Shown here piece after piece: positions 8,956 to 17,149 of a DNA stretch of 45,868 nt. Under the pieces are notes generated by a model, which did not search any database, was not told the DNA's origin, and saw only the letters and a program-made list of their open reading frames with translations. Positions within the stretch are counted from its first letter, which is position 1. Every line of letters begins with the position of its first letter. Location of the stretch: positions 1-45,868 of the forward strand of contig NZ_FNOE01000022.1 in assembly GCF_900106555.1 (NCBI RefSeq). Direction: 5' to 3'. This DNA comes from Nitrosomonas oligotropha. GTDB taxonomy: Bacteria; Pseudomonadota; Gammaproteobacteria; Burkholderiales; Nitrosomonadaceae. The position numbers and the translations under genes were made by a program.

Positions 8956-9159
8956 ATGTTTAAAACGACAGGAAAATTTAAATATCGTACTTTGATGTTG
9001 ATGGCGGCACTTGGATTAAGCGCAACATGGCAGTATGCGCTAGCGCATACTCGTTTTCAGGAAACTTCTGCAAATTAGGGAAGCGGTTATAATGCAGTTT
9101 CAGTTGCGCACGACGGCCACAATTCTATTACGCGGTTTTTTATAATAACTATTCTATGA
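8956..9159 (+). pseudogene. Remnant of a second YcnI-like secreted protein
   Basis: From ATG 8956 the frame gives a signal peptide and the mature start AHTRFQETSAN, closely matching AHTRLETATVNEN of the preceding gene. It then stops at TAG (9076-9078). The same frame continues past the stop as GSGYNAVSVAHDGH, which aligns with the NNVIIGHGCG part of the paralogue, before losing resemblance and ending at TGA 9157-9159. A GAG to TAG change would account for the stop. Most of the original gene (more than 170 codons) has been deleted. It suggests that a tandem duplication of the YcnI-like gene once existed here. Confidence 0.65.
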
Positions 9160-9187
9160 ATAGATCATCCAGCGAGGGATTACGATC

Positions 9188-9655
9188 ATGTCACATCTAT
9201 TATTTCAAAAAGCAGTAGCAACGACTTTTGCCATGATTACGCTTGGTTATGCCGGTGTAAGCGGAGCGCATGAAGCTGGTGCTACCATGGATCCAGATGG
9301 CACGACTGCATCTTTTACGGGATATGCGCTCGTGACCTGTATTGATGATGTTGGTGTGACGGATCGTCTGGTTGCGAGTATCAAAGATACTTCGCCGCCT
9401 CTAGATCCACCACAAGATAAGCTCCTGGTTAGTTTGCAAATTATTAAAGGAAGCCGCGCCGCTAGTACGACCGACCCTGTTTCCGGAGATGGAAACTTTA
9501 GCCCTGAAGCCAGGGTACAAGGTGGAAGTGGTGTATATCAAATACTCGTAAATAAAACGATTGCGGGTGCGCGATCTTTTATTGTCTCGTATCATTGCAT
9601 GACTGCCAGCAATGAACATACAGCGACGGAAATTACCGTGAAACAATTCGAGTAA
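9188..9655 (+). CDS. Small secreted protein of unknown function
   Basis: I do not recognise the family. The 155-residue product has a clear signal peptide (1-27, ending GVSGA) with predicted cleavage before HEAGATMD, so the mature chain would again begin with His. The mature part has two Cys (in ALVTCIDD and SYHCMTAS), which could form a disulphide, and alternating beta-type segments; a small beta-sandwich is plausible. A GAGGGA ribosome-binding site lies about 8 bases before the ATG. It sits between YcnI-like genes and a TlpA-type thioredoxin, which suggests a periplasmic, perhaps metal- or redox-related role. This is inferred from context only. Confidence 0.75.
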   Translation: MSHLLFQKAVATTFAMITLGYAGVSGAHEAGATMDPDGTTASFTGYALVTCIDDVGVTDRLVASIKDTSPPLDPPQDKLLVSLQIIKGSRAASTTDPVSGDGNFSPEARVQGGSGVYQILVNKTIAGARSFIVSYHCMTASNEHTATEITVKQFE

Positions 9656-9713
9656 TGATTTGCAGCAATTGATTGTTGCAACAATGTTTTAAACTAGATA
9701 AGTGAAATAAATA

Positions 9714-10220
9714 ATGAGAAAAATCAAACAGTCGTTTTTTATTATCGCGTTACTACTGTTGTGCAGCAAAAGCACATTAGCGGATCATCTTGAACAGATA
9801 TCCTCGGCTTGTGATTTAAAAACACTGGATGGCAAGCCGGCTTTGGCCTTACAGGAACTGAAAGGGAAAGTGGTGTATATGGATTTCTGGGCATCCTGGT
9901 GTCCGCCTTGTGTCAAGTCCTTTCCATTCTTGAATCAACTTGAGCACGATATGAAAGAGCAGGGGCTACATGTGATTGGTGTCAACCTTGATGAAAAAGT
10001 TAAGGATGCAGAAGAATTTCTCACCAAGCACCCGGCTCACTTTTCCATTGTTGCGGATCCGGCTAAAACATGCGCCAAGGTTCTTGAGGTAATGGCGATG
10101 CCAACCTCCTTTATCATTGATAAAAAGGGCAATATTCGGCATGTTCATCAAGGATTCCGTCCCGGCGAAACAGAAGAATTGCGTGCTTTACTAGCACAAC
10201 TCGTCATGGAGAATCCCTGA
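9714..10220 (+). CDS. TlpA/ResA-type periplasmic thioredoxin
   Basis: The 168-residue protein has an N-terminal signal sequence (1-23) and a single thioredoxin fold. Its active site WASWCPPC has the cysteines at 63 and 66, and the conserved cis-Pro lies in AMPTSFIID. The family reduces disulphides in exported proteins, including apo-cytochromes and copper-site proteins. It is 13 bases before the DUF4266 gene and opens the conserved set thioredoxin / DUF4266 / DUF3570 / apbE, which I know to co-occur in many Gram-negative genomes. An extra Cys pair (Cys33, Cys81-like in KTCAKV) is present. Its specific client is unknown; the Cys-rich tail of the DUF4266 protein is an obvious candidate. Confidence 0.88.
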   Translation: MRKIKQSFFIIALLLLCSKSTLADHLEQISSACDLKTLDGKPALALQELKGKVVYMDFWASWCPPCVKSFPFLNQLEHDMKEQGLHVIGVNLDEKVKDAEEFLTKHPAHFSIVADPAKTCAKVLEVMAMPTSFIIDKKGNIRHVHQGFRPGETEELRALLAQLVMENP

Positions 10221-10233
10221 TCAGGGATTTTGA

Positions 10234-10479
10234 ATGTTTACTCCGGCCAGTATGAAACTGACTCGGAATGCTGCCATTGCATTTGCATTCACCCTATTGT
10301 TCGGAATGACGGGTTGTGTGAGTGTCGCTCCCTGGGAGCGTGGCAATCTTGCTAAACCGCAAATGGACATCGATCCCCATCCCTTGCAAACCGAAATGCA
10401 ATCCCATAATTACAGCAGCCGTGAGGCGGCACCCAGTCACAAATCGTCTGCAGGTGGCGGCGGCTGTGGATGTTATTAA
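10234..10479 (+). CDS. DUF4266 small lipoprotein
   Basis: The 81-residue protein has a hydrophobic leader and a lipobox-like MTGC, so it is probably a lipoprotein. The mature part contains the family signature VSVAPWERGNLAKPQMD, then HNYSSREAA and a Gly/Cys tail ending GGGGCGCY. DUF4266 proteins almost always neighbour DUF3570, ApbE and a thioredoxin; their function is not established. A second possible start is ATG 10252. The upstream AGGGAT supports 10234. The two Cys of the tail could be substrates of the adjacent TlpA-type protein or bind metal. Confidence 0.85.
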   Translation: MFTPASMKLTRNAAIAFAFTLLFGMTGCVSVAPWERGNLAKPQMDIDPHPLQTEMQSHNYSSREAAPSHKSSAGGGGCGCY

Positions 10480-10518
10480 ACTGACTCCTGATCGGGGTTG
10501 TTTTAAAGGTAAGTAAAT

Positions 10519-13227
10519 TTGCAGCAGAATAAAAGACCCCAGTGCCAGGGCAGCAAGCAAGGATACACTCATCCTGAAACACATTCTGTAAAGTCAAGCA
10601 GCCATACCCTACAAGCGCTGACGTCAGCAGCACTCATGTTGCCCGGCTTACTGATATCACCCGCGCACGCTGCCGGAACGGACCGGATCAATTTCCAATA
10701 TAGCCGTTACCAGGAAGGCGAGCGTAATCTCTATGGTGTTCCCCAAAGTTATAAGCCGATTTCGGCCGATGTATTACATGGCAGCGGTATTTTCTCGTTA
10801 ACCGACCGCGCCAAATTTACGTTTGGTTATACCCAAGACACTTGGTCGGGTGCAACGCCGGTATCTACAACGCCACTGGCCACCAGTGGTGGTAATCGTC
10901 CCTATACCGTTAATGGGGTCGTGGTCGGCGCTTCTCCTATTCTTAACAGCCAAATACTGTTAGATCATGATCTGAATCCGATTGGAAGAGACCCGATTAC
11001 CAAGCAATCGACCGGTGTCGTCGATACCCGATCGGTACTGGTCATGTCATCGGCTTCTCCGGAAACCCGCCGCCAAGCTAATTTCGGCTTGAGCTACGAA
11101 TGGAATGAGGCAGCTTTAAATGTGGGCGGTGGTTTTTCCCGGGAGCGTGACTATCATTCGAGTTTCGGTAGTATTGGCGGGCGGCTGGACTTTAACCAAA
11201 AGCTAACCAGCGTTAAATTCGGTGGTGGCTATACGGACAGTCAGGTCAGTGCGATTCTGGATCCTGATTCATCGCCGTATATCACCAAAACAGCGTATGC
11301 CCAGCAAATCGTCAATCGCCGCGGTTCTGAGATTCTGAAGGGTGACCGGCAGGATTGGGTGGCGAATACCGGTTTGACGCAGATTCTAAGCAAGAATGCA
11401 TTGATCGATGCCAGTATCGGTTATACGCATAGCAGCGGATTTCTGGAGAACCCTTACAAGGCAACGTCAGTTATCTTTATTGATCCGGCTAAATTAAACG
11501 ATAACTTGATTATCGGTGATGTGCGTGCTTTGATCGAACAACGTCCCAACATTCGCAATCAAGTCGCCCTCAGCACTAAGTACGTGCATTATATTAGCCC
11601 GTTTAATGCCGCGATGCATTTGGGCTACCGGCTGTCGGTCGACGACTGGGGCGTCAATACGCATACCTTTGATGCGAGCTGGGTGCAGCCGCTGGGTGGC
11701 GGATGGACGCTGACGCCGCGAGTTCGTTACTATTCACAGGATTCTGCAAGCTTTTACCGGCCCTACTTATTTTCTCAACAAAATTACAGAAATCAGGAAG
11801 TCGATAGTTTCGGTCGGCAAGTGTGGATCGATAGAAAGAATCCTACAGTTCAGTACTACGGGAGCGATCTATCTAATCTGGTCGATCAGAACGGGAGTGC
11901 GGTTGATGGGTTTTCAGTGGATGCACAGCCGAAATTAACCTTATTCGATGCTGGGAAACTGCCTGCGCATTTTTCCAGCGACCATCGTTTGGCGGGTTTT
12001 GGCTCATTAAGCGGTGGTGTGGTACTGAGCAAAATACTCGGTAAAGGTGTCGCGCTGGAGGCGGGGTTTGAATACTATACGCGCGCCAGTTCCATGCAAA
12101 TTGGCGGCGGGAATAACAGCTTCGCCGATTTTGATTACTATGTGGCGAATGCGGCGATAAAGTTTGATATTGAGCCGGATGCATCCATGCCAATCACAAC
12201 TTCAAGCGGATCTTTCACCGCCCACACGCATTCTTCCTTGCACCATCATAAGATACCGCCCGCTACGGTCATGTTTGGTCATATGCTCGATAAACCCGGC
12301 GATTTCATGGCAGGCTATCGATTCATGTATCAGTGGACCGGTGGAAATATGATGCATGGCGCGCATAAAGTCAGCGATCAGGCGATCGTCGACCAAGGTT
12401 GCGGCAATAAAGACTGTCAATTTACGCCGCAATTCATGGATATGCGGATGCATATGGTCGATCTGATGTATGCGCCGACCAAGTGGCTCAACGTGATGCT
12501 GATGCCGACGTTCATGGATATGGATATGAATTTACGCCAGCTGGCTGGGGCAAGGGTAGACGCTTCTGGCGCGCACAGTCATCATGGCGCAGCGGGTCAT
12601 GAAAGTGGCGCCGTGGGCGATACCTATTTTTCATCGCTGATCAAGCTGCTGGATATTCCAGGTCACCGTGTGCATGTGAATCTGGGGTTCAGCGCGCCAA
12701 CCGGAAAGACTGATATCAAAATACGCCGCTCGTTTAACGCGGATGGCGGACTGATTCATTTCGGCATGCAGTTGGGCAGCGGCACCTGGGACTTCACGCC
12801 GAGTCTGACATATCTGGGCGAGTACAACCGCTGGTCGTGGGGTACGCAAATCAGCGGCATTAAGCGTATGGAAGACCGGAATCAATCCGGTTATCGCCTG
12901 GGCGATATGTTTCAGGCAACCAGCTGGGGTGGCTTGGACCTGGCTCGCTGGCTGACGGCCTCTGTGCGTGGTGTTTATACCTGGCAGGATGCGATACATC
13001 GCGACTTCAATCAATATAATGCGCGCATCGGGCCGATGGATTTTCCGCGTAATTATGGCGGGCAATTCTGGGATATGGGGTTTGGCGTCAATGCGCAAAT
13101 TCCGGGCGGCCGTTTTGCCGGAAATCGACTTGGAATTGAATGGGTGCAGCCGATTCGCAGCGACTTTAACGGTTATCAATTGAATCGCCAGGGCATGTTG
13201 TCCGCAACCTGGAGCTATCAGTTTTAA
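10519..13227 (+). CDS. DUF3570 protein fused to a second outer-membrane barrel domain
   Basis: This 902-residue exported protein probably starts at TTG 10519 (AAAGG upstream; no ATG before the signal peptide, which ends ISPAHA at 51). Residues about 52-560 are a DUF3570 region (beta-rich, GSGIFSLTDRAKFTFGYTQDTWSG). DUF3570 proteins are usually near 400 residues. Here a His-rich linker (AHTHSSLHHHK, about 567-577) leads to a further 320-residue domain rich in Met/His (MDMRMHMVDLMYAP; MLMPTFMDMDMN; HSHHGAAGHES). It ends in a beta strand with a terminal Phe (WSYQF), as outer-membrane barrels do. D107-T-W-S-G-A-T113 matches the flavinylation consensus recognised by ApbE. The gene lies 39 bases after DUF4266 and 58 before apbE. 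Confidence 0.82.
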   Translation: MQQNKRPQCQGSKQGYTHPETHSVKSSSHTLQALTSAALMLPGLLISPAHAAGTDRINFQYSRYQEGERNLYGVPQSYKPISADVLHGSGIFSLTDRAKFTFGYTQDTWSGATPVSTTPLATSGGNRPYTVNGVVVGASPILNSQILLDHDLNPIGRDPITKQSTGVVDTRSVLVMSSASPETRRQANFGLSYEWNEAALNVGGGFSRERDYHSSFGSIGGRLDFNQKLTSVKFGGGYTDSQVSAILDPDSSPYITKTAYAQQIVNRRGSEILKGDRQDWVANTGLTQILSKNALIDASIGYTHSSGFLENPYKATSVIFIDPAKLNDNLIIGDVRALIEQRPNIRNQVALSTKYVHYISPFNAAMHLGYRLSVDDWGVNTHTFDASWVQPLGGGWTLTPRVRYYSQDSASFYRPYLFSQQNYRNQEVDSFGRQVWIDRKNPTVQYYGSDLSNLVDQNGSAVDGFSVDAQPKLTLFDAGKLPAHFSSDHRLAGFGSLSGGVVLSKILGKGVALEAGFEYYTRASSMQIGGGNNSFADFDYYVANAAIKFDIEPDASMPITTSSGSFTAHTHSSLHHHKIPPATVMFGHMLDKPGDFMAGYRFMYQWTGGNMMHGAHKVSDQAIVDQGCGNKDCQFTPQFMDMRMHMVDLMYAPTKWLNVMLMPTFMDMDMNLRQLAGARVDASGAHSHHGAAGHESGAVGDTYFSSLIKLLDIPGHRVHVNLGFSAPTGKTDIKIRRSFNADGGLIHFGMQLGSGTWDFTPSLTYLGEYNRWSWGTQISGIKRMEDRNQSGYRLGDMFQATSWGGLDLARWLTASVRGVYTWQDAIHRDFNQYNARIGPMDFPRNYGGQFWDMGFGVNAQIPGGRFAGNRLGIEWVQPIRSDFNGYQLNRQGMLSATWSYQF

Positions 13228-13285
13228 GCTAGGATGTATTCCTTTTCAAAATCCCGGGTGCGCGCAGCTTCCCGGGTGAAATCAC

Positions 13286-14200
13286 ATGACGCATCTGAAT
13301 TATTACCACTACGATTTTAAAGCAATGGGCTCCCCTTGCTCGATTCAGTTGTACGCGGGCAGTGCAAAAAAAGCGCAACGTGCCGCCCGGATTGTCATGG
13401 ATGATGTATATCGCCTGGAAGCTAAATACTCCCGTTACCGGGCGGATAGTTTTTTATCCCAAATGAATCGCGTCGCGGCTCAAGGCGGTTGTATCCAGGT
13501 GGACGATGAAACCGCCGGATTGCTCGATTATGCGGCGGCTTGTCACCAGCAAAGCGATGGTTTGTTTGATGTCACTTCCGGAATTTTACGGCGCGCGTGG
13601 GATTTTAAATCGGGAAAAATACCGGTACAGGAAGCCGTTCAGTTGCTGCTGGAGAAGATTGGCTGGCATAAAATCAGCTGGCAGTGCCCGGTTCTGACAT
13701 TTACGGTTGCGGGCATGGAAATTGATTTTGGCGGCGTGGTCAAGGAATACGCCGTCGATCGCGCAGCATCGCTATGCCGGGATGCCGGTATCGAGCATGG
13801 TCTCGTCAACCTGGGCGGCGACATCAAAATTATCGGTCCGCACGACGATGGCAGTCCCTGGCGTGTTGCCATCCGCCATCCGCGCATCCCCGGCGGTGTT
13901 TTGCAGACATTGTTGCTGCATTCCGGCGCGCTGGCCAGCAGCGGGGATTATGAACGTTGCATCACGCTGAATGGCATCCGCTACGGTCATGTGCTGAATC
14001 CTAAAACCGGCTGGCCGGTTCATTTTATGGCGGCTGTCAGCGTGATCGGCGAATTCTGCGTGGTTGCCGGTAGCGCATCGACCATCGGTATGCTGAAAGA
14101 AGAAGATGGCCCCGAATGGCTAAGTACACTGGGTTTGCCACATGTGTGGGTGAATGTGCAGGGGGAATCCGGGGGATCGCTATTGGAAGCAGCGGGTTGA
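13286..14200 (+). CDS. apbE: FAD:protein FMN transferase (ApbE family)
   Basis: The 304-residue enzyme moves FMN from FAD to a Thr/Ser in target proteins. Family features are FKAMGSPCSIQLYA near the start, YSRYRADSFLSQMN, the VDFGGVVKEYAVDRAA-like segment (here IDFGGVVKEYAVDRAA), GLVNLGGDIKIIG, ASSGDYER and HVLNPKTGWPV. Unlike most ApbE proteins it has no visible signal peptide or lipobox. An in-frame TGA nine bases before the ATG rules out a longer product, so it appears cytoplasmic. It closes the thioredoxin/DUF4266/DUF3570 set. The nearest candidate target in the window is the DUF3570 protein with its SGAT motif. Confidence 0.92.
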   Translation: MTHLNYYHYDFKAMGSPCSIQLYAGSAKKAQRAARIVMDDVYRLEAKYSRYRADSFLSQMNRVAAQGGCIQVDDETAGLLDYAAACHQQSDGLFDVTSGILRRAWDFKSGKIPVQEAVQLLLEKIGWHKISWQCPVLTFTVAGMEIDFGGVVKEYAVDRAASLCRDAGIEHGLVNLGGDIKIIGPHDDGSPWRVAIRHPRIPGGVLQTLLLHSGALASSGDYERCITLNGIRYGHVLNPKTGWPVHFMAAVSVIGEFCVVAGSASTIGMLKEEDGPEWLSTLGLPHVWVNVQGESGGSLLEAAG

Positions 14201-14290
14201 TTTCACTTTTCAGTTACAATGCGGGTATGTTCACATGCTGCTGCTAGTCAAATAGCAGGCGCCCGATTAAACCAAACAAGAGAGCAATTC

Positions 14291-15529
14291 ATGAAAGATT
14301 GGTATTTATTTTCATTTAGATTCATCAGTTTTTCTGCTCTGATGTTAGTTGCATCGATGGCGCGGGCGCTACCGGATGATTGTGCGCCTTTGACCGCACC
14401 GGTCACTTTTTTTGAGTCGAACGGACTCGTCTGTTTGCAGAAAGTGATTGTAAAAGACGACTCTGGTGAGCAATTGTACAAAGCCTCTTTGCAATGGCTA
14501 GGTGCGGATAATCCGAACCGGTTTATATTGTTAGGCACGGAATTGGACGATGCTTCCGAGCCGGACAGCCCGACTTTTTCGTTTATCAATGGCCAACTGA
14601 CACTGCCTAAAGTCGATATCCCCAAGCCGAATGGCACGGAGCGCTATAACGTCAGCTTGAATTGGGTGACGGATAGCGATGTGGATACGGACGATGCCGT
14701 GTCAGTGTTTGAGCTGGCCACGGTTGCGCTGTATGTCAATCCCAACTATGTGCCGAATGCTACTTGGAAGCCCTATGGCATGTTGCTGCCCAATGAGCGG
14801 CGGGCGGTTGATTTGCTGGCGCGGTCGATTCCGTATGCGCAACTGGCCGATGCCATTTACGATTATGATAATGTGGCGGTGGGTTCTTGGGATTTGATTG
14901 AATCCAATGGGAAAAGCTCCGGAATGGATGGCGGTGTCTTTAGAAACCGTGAAACCAATGAACTGGCGCTGGTGTTCCGTGGCACGGAAACTTGCGATTT
15001 TCCTTGCTCATTCAAGGAACTGGAAGATACCGCTAGTGACGCCTTAGCTGATACGGCGATTGGAGCTGGCGTAGTGAGCGATCAATTCAAGGATGCGTTC
15101 CGATTCGCTCAAAGTGTGATCAGCCGCAATCCCGGTGCAAAAATTACCGTCGCGGGACACTCGTTAGGCGGTGGACTGGCGCAGGCGGTTGGCGCTACAC
15201 TGGGCTTGGAAACATTTGCATTCAATTCGTCTCCGGTTCCCGATCATTTCTTTGATACCTATCGGATTACGCTGCCCGCCGAAGAACTCGAGGATCTGAT
15301 TTTCGTCATTGCCGATGTGCACGATCCGGTTTCCAATACCGATAAAACCGGAAAAATATACTTGGGTTCCCATCATGTCACGCCGCTGATTCAATTCAAT
15401 TTCAAGCTGAAGGAAATGTTATCCAGCCGTAAGGTGGATTTGCTGGATTTGCGTTTTGACCGGCATAGCATTACCGACCTAACCAATAATGCCATCACGC
15501 TGCTGAATATTTACCGCGATGGCTGGTAA
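14291..15529 (+). CDS. Secreted class 3 lipase-like protein
   Basis: The ATG at 14291 is chosen because it begins a signal peptide (MKDWYLFSFRFISFSALMLV, ending SMARA); the longer frame from 14219 would bury it. The product is 412 residues. The first 150 are an unrecognised beta-rich domain with two Cys. The C-terminal part is a Lipase_3 fold with LVFRGTET (oxyanion region), the nucleophile elbow GHSLGGG (Ser about 291), an Asp in IADVHDPVS and a His in LGSHHV. Such enzymes hydrolyse acyl esters in the periplasm or outside the cell. The true substrate is unknown. It is followed by a weak terminator and seems to be a single-gene unit. Confidence 0.78.
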   Translation: MKDWYLFSFRFISFSALMLVASMARALPDDCAPLTAPVTFFESNGLVCLQKVIVKDDSGEQLYKASLQWLGADNPNRFILLGTELDDASEPDSPTFSFINGQLTLPKVDIPKPNGTERYNVSLNWVTDSDVDTDDAVSVFELATVALYVNPNYVPNATWKPYGMLLPNERRAVDLLARSIPYAQLADAIYDYDNVAVGSWDLIESNGKSSGMDGGVFRNRETNELALVFRGTETCDFPCSFKELEDTASDALADTAIGAGVVSDQFKDAFRFAQSVISRNPGAKITVAGHSLGGGLAQAVGATLGLETFAFNSSPVPDHFFDTYRITLPAEELEDLIFVIADVHDPVSNTDKTGKIYLGSHHVTPLIQFNFKLKEMLSSRKVDLLDLRFDRHSITDLTNNAITLLNIYRDGW

Positions 15530-15552
15530 GCCGAAACTCGCATCAATAAAGC

Positions 15553-15577
15553 CCTGTCATTCGCTACGGATGACGGG
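15553..15577 (+). terminator. Possible terminator after the lipase-like gene
   Basis: An 11-bp stem (cctgtcattcg / cggatgacggg) contains two G-T wobbles and a 3-base loop, followed by TTGCTTGCTTT. It lies 24 bases after the stop codon at 15529. The tail is only moderately T-rich. Confidence 0.45.
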
Positions 15578-15760
15578 TTGCTTGCTTTAACCGCTTGTTC
15601 TCCCGCAATCCCACCACAAATTAAACCTCCGGTATTCTCCAGAGCCACGTGTCGTGGTGCTGAGGGATAGTACCTGTGCACTGACGGTGCTGATTTGCAA
15701 TCTTCTACTGGATTGTGTGTCTTACGCTTATGTTAACGATACTCGGGAGAGGAAAGCAGC

Positions 15761-16543
15761 ATGACTATGATTCGTTCACCTGCGGTTGCAGGATTGTTTT
15801 ATTCCGCCGATGCACGGCAGCTTTCGCAGGATGTTAACGATCTGCTGGCGGAAGCCAAATTCAATGATTTCAAACCCAAAGCACTGATAGTTCCGCACGC
15901 TGGGTATCTGTACTCGGGTGCGGTTGCCGCTTCGGCATATGCCAGTCTGCGGGCCGCCGCAGCAACGATCCGGCGTGTGGTGCTGCTGGGGCCGGCGCAT
16001 CGTGTGGCGGTGCATGGTCTGGCTTTACCCGGAGTGGATGTCTTTGATACACCACTGGGTAGCGTGAAGCTGGATCAGGAGCTTGCCGCGGCGATTGCGC
16101 ATTTTCCGCAAGTGACGGTCAGCAGGGAAGTGCACGCCTTGGAACACTCCCTCGAAGTGCAGTTGCCTTTTTTGCAGCGTGTGCTGGGTGATTTTACTTT
16201 GTTGCCGCTGGCAATTGGCTGGACATCGGCAGAAGACGTAGCGGAAATACTGGAGCAGTTGTGGGGCGGCGAAGAAACCTTGATTGTGATCAGTTCCGAT
16301 CTGTCGCATTATTTACCTTATGCTGCCGCACAACGCATGGACAATGAAACCGTGCAAGCGATATTACAGTTACGGCAGCCGATTGCACACGATCATGCGT
16401 GTGGCAGCATTGCGATCAATGGGCTGATCATCGCAGCGCAACAGCATCATTTGACACCGCATTTGCTTGATTTAAGAAACTCCGGAGATACCGCGGGATC
16501 GCGCGATCGAGTGGTGGGTTATGCAGCCATGGCCTTTAATTAA
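15761..16543 (+). CDS. amrB: AmmeMemoRadiSam system protein B (MEMO1 family)
   Basis: The 260-residue protein belongs to the MEMO family, which has a fold like class III extradiol dioxygenases. It shows RSPAVAGLFYSAD at the start, IVPHAGYLYSGAVAA (metal-site His), LLGPAHRV, HALEHSLEVQLPFLQ and VISSDLSHYLPY. It is first in a tight four-gene operon with protein A, the radical SAM enzyme and a hydrolase. A 9-base gap and the ribosome-binding site AGGGAGGA precede the next gene. The biochemical job of this three-protein set is not settled, although all three are conserved from archaea to animals. GGGAGAGGAAAG supplies its own ribosome-binding site. Confidence 0.93.
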   Translation: MTMIRSPAVAGLFYSADARQLSQDVNDLLAEAKFNDFKPKALIVPHAGYLYSGAVAASAYASLRAAAATIRRVVLLGPAHRVAVHGLALPGVDVFDTPLGSVKLDQELAAAIAHFPQVTVSREVHALEHSLEVQLPFLQRVLGDFTLLPLAIGWTSAEDVAEILEQLWGGEETLIVISSDLSHYLPYAAAQRMDNETVQAILQLRQPIAHDHACGSIAINGLIIAAQQHHLTPHLLDLRNSGDTAGSRDRVVGYAAMAFN

Positions 16544-16552
16544 GGGAGGAAT

Positions 16553-17149
16553 ATGACAGGTGCGATTGAAAAAAATGAGCAAGGAAAAATACTGCTGCAA
16601 ATCGCGCGCACTGCTATTTGCCAGTCTTTGCGCGTAGCCTGCATCCCGGCGCCGGTGGATGGCCATATGTTCTGGCTTTCCCGGCCGGGCGCAACATTTG
16701 TCACACTGACGCAGCGCGGCGAGTTGCGTGGCTGCATCGGTTCCTTGCAAGCGTTCGATCCGTTGATTGACGATGTGAGTAACAATGCCATATCGGCGGC
16801 CTTGCACGATCCGCGCTTCATGCCCTTGACGGCGGACGAATTGGACAAAGTGAGTGTGGAAGTATCATTGCTTTCCGAACTGCAAGCGCTCAGCTTTCGC
16901 AGTGAAGCCGATGCGCTCGCGCAATTGCGCCCGGATATTGACGGTATTGTGTTTGAATGTGGACCTTATCGCAGTACATTCCTGCCCCAGGTATGGGAAA
17001 GTTTGCCGCAACCGGAACAGTTTCTTGCCAAACTGAAATCAAAAGCCCGCCTGCCGGAAGATTTCTGGACAGCCGATATCAAACTATCGCGCTATACCGT
17101 CAGCAAATGGCGTGAAACCGATTATGTCCGGGAGGTTGCGCATGGATGA
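16553..17149 (+). CDS. amrA: AmmeMemoRadiSam system protein A (AMMECR1 family)
   Basis: The 198-residue protein has the AMMECR1 signature GELRGCIGSLQAFDPLIDDV (about 58-77), preceded by FVTLTQR, and FECGPYRSTFLPQVWESLP in the second half. Members are small single-domain proteins of about 180-220 residues with no proven activity. The conserved RGCIG Cys suggests a reactive or metal-binding site. Its stop overlaps the start of the radical SAM gene by 8 bases (17142-17149), so the two are likely translationally coupled. Confidence 0.93.
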   Translation: MTGAIEKNEQGKILLQIARTAICQSLRVACIPAPVDGHMFWLSRPGATFVTLTQRGELRGCIGSLQAFDPLIDDVSNNAISAALHDPRFMPLTADELDKVSVEVSLLSELQALSFRSEADALAQLRPDIDGIVFECGPYRSTFLPQVWESLPQPEQFLAKLKSKARLPEDFWTADIKLSRYTVSKWRETDYVREVAHG

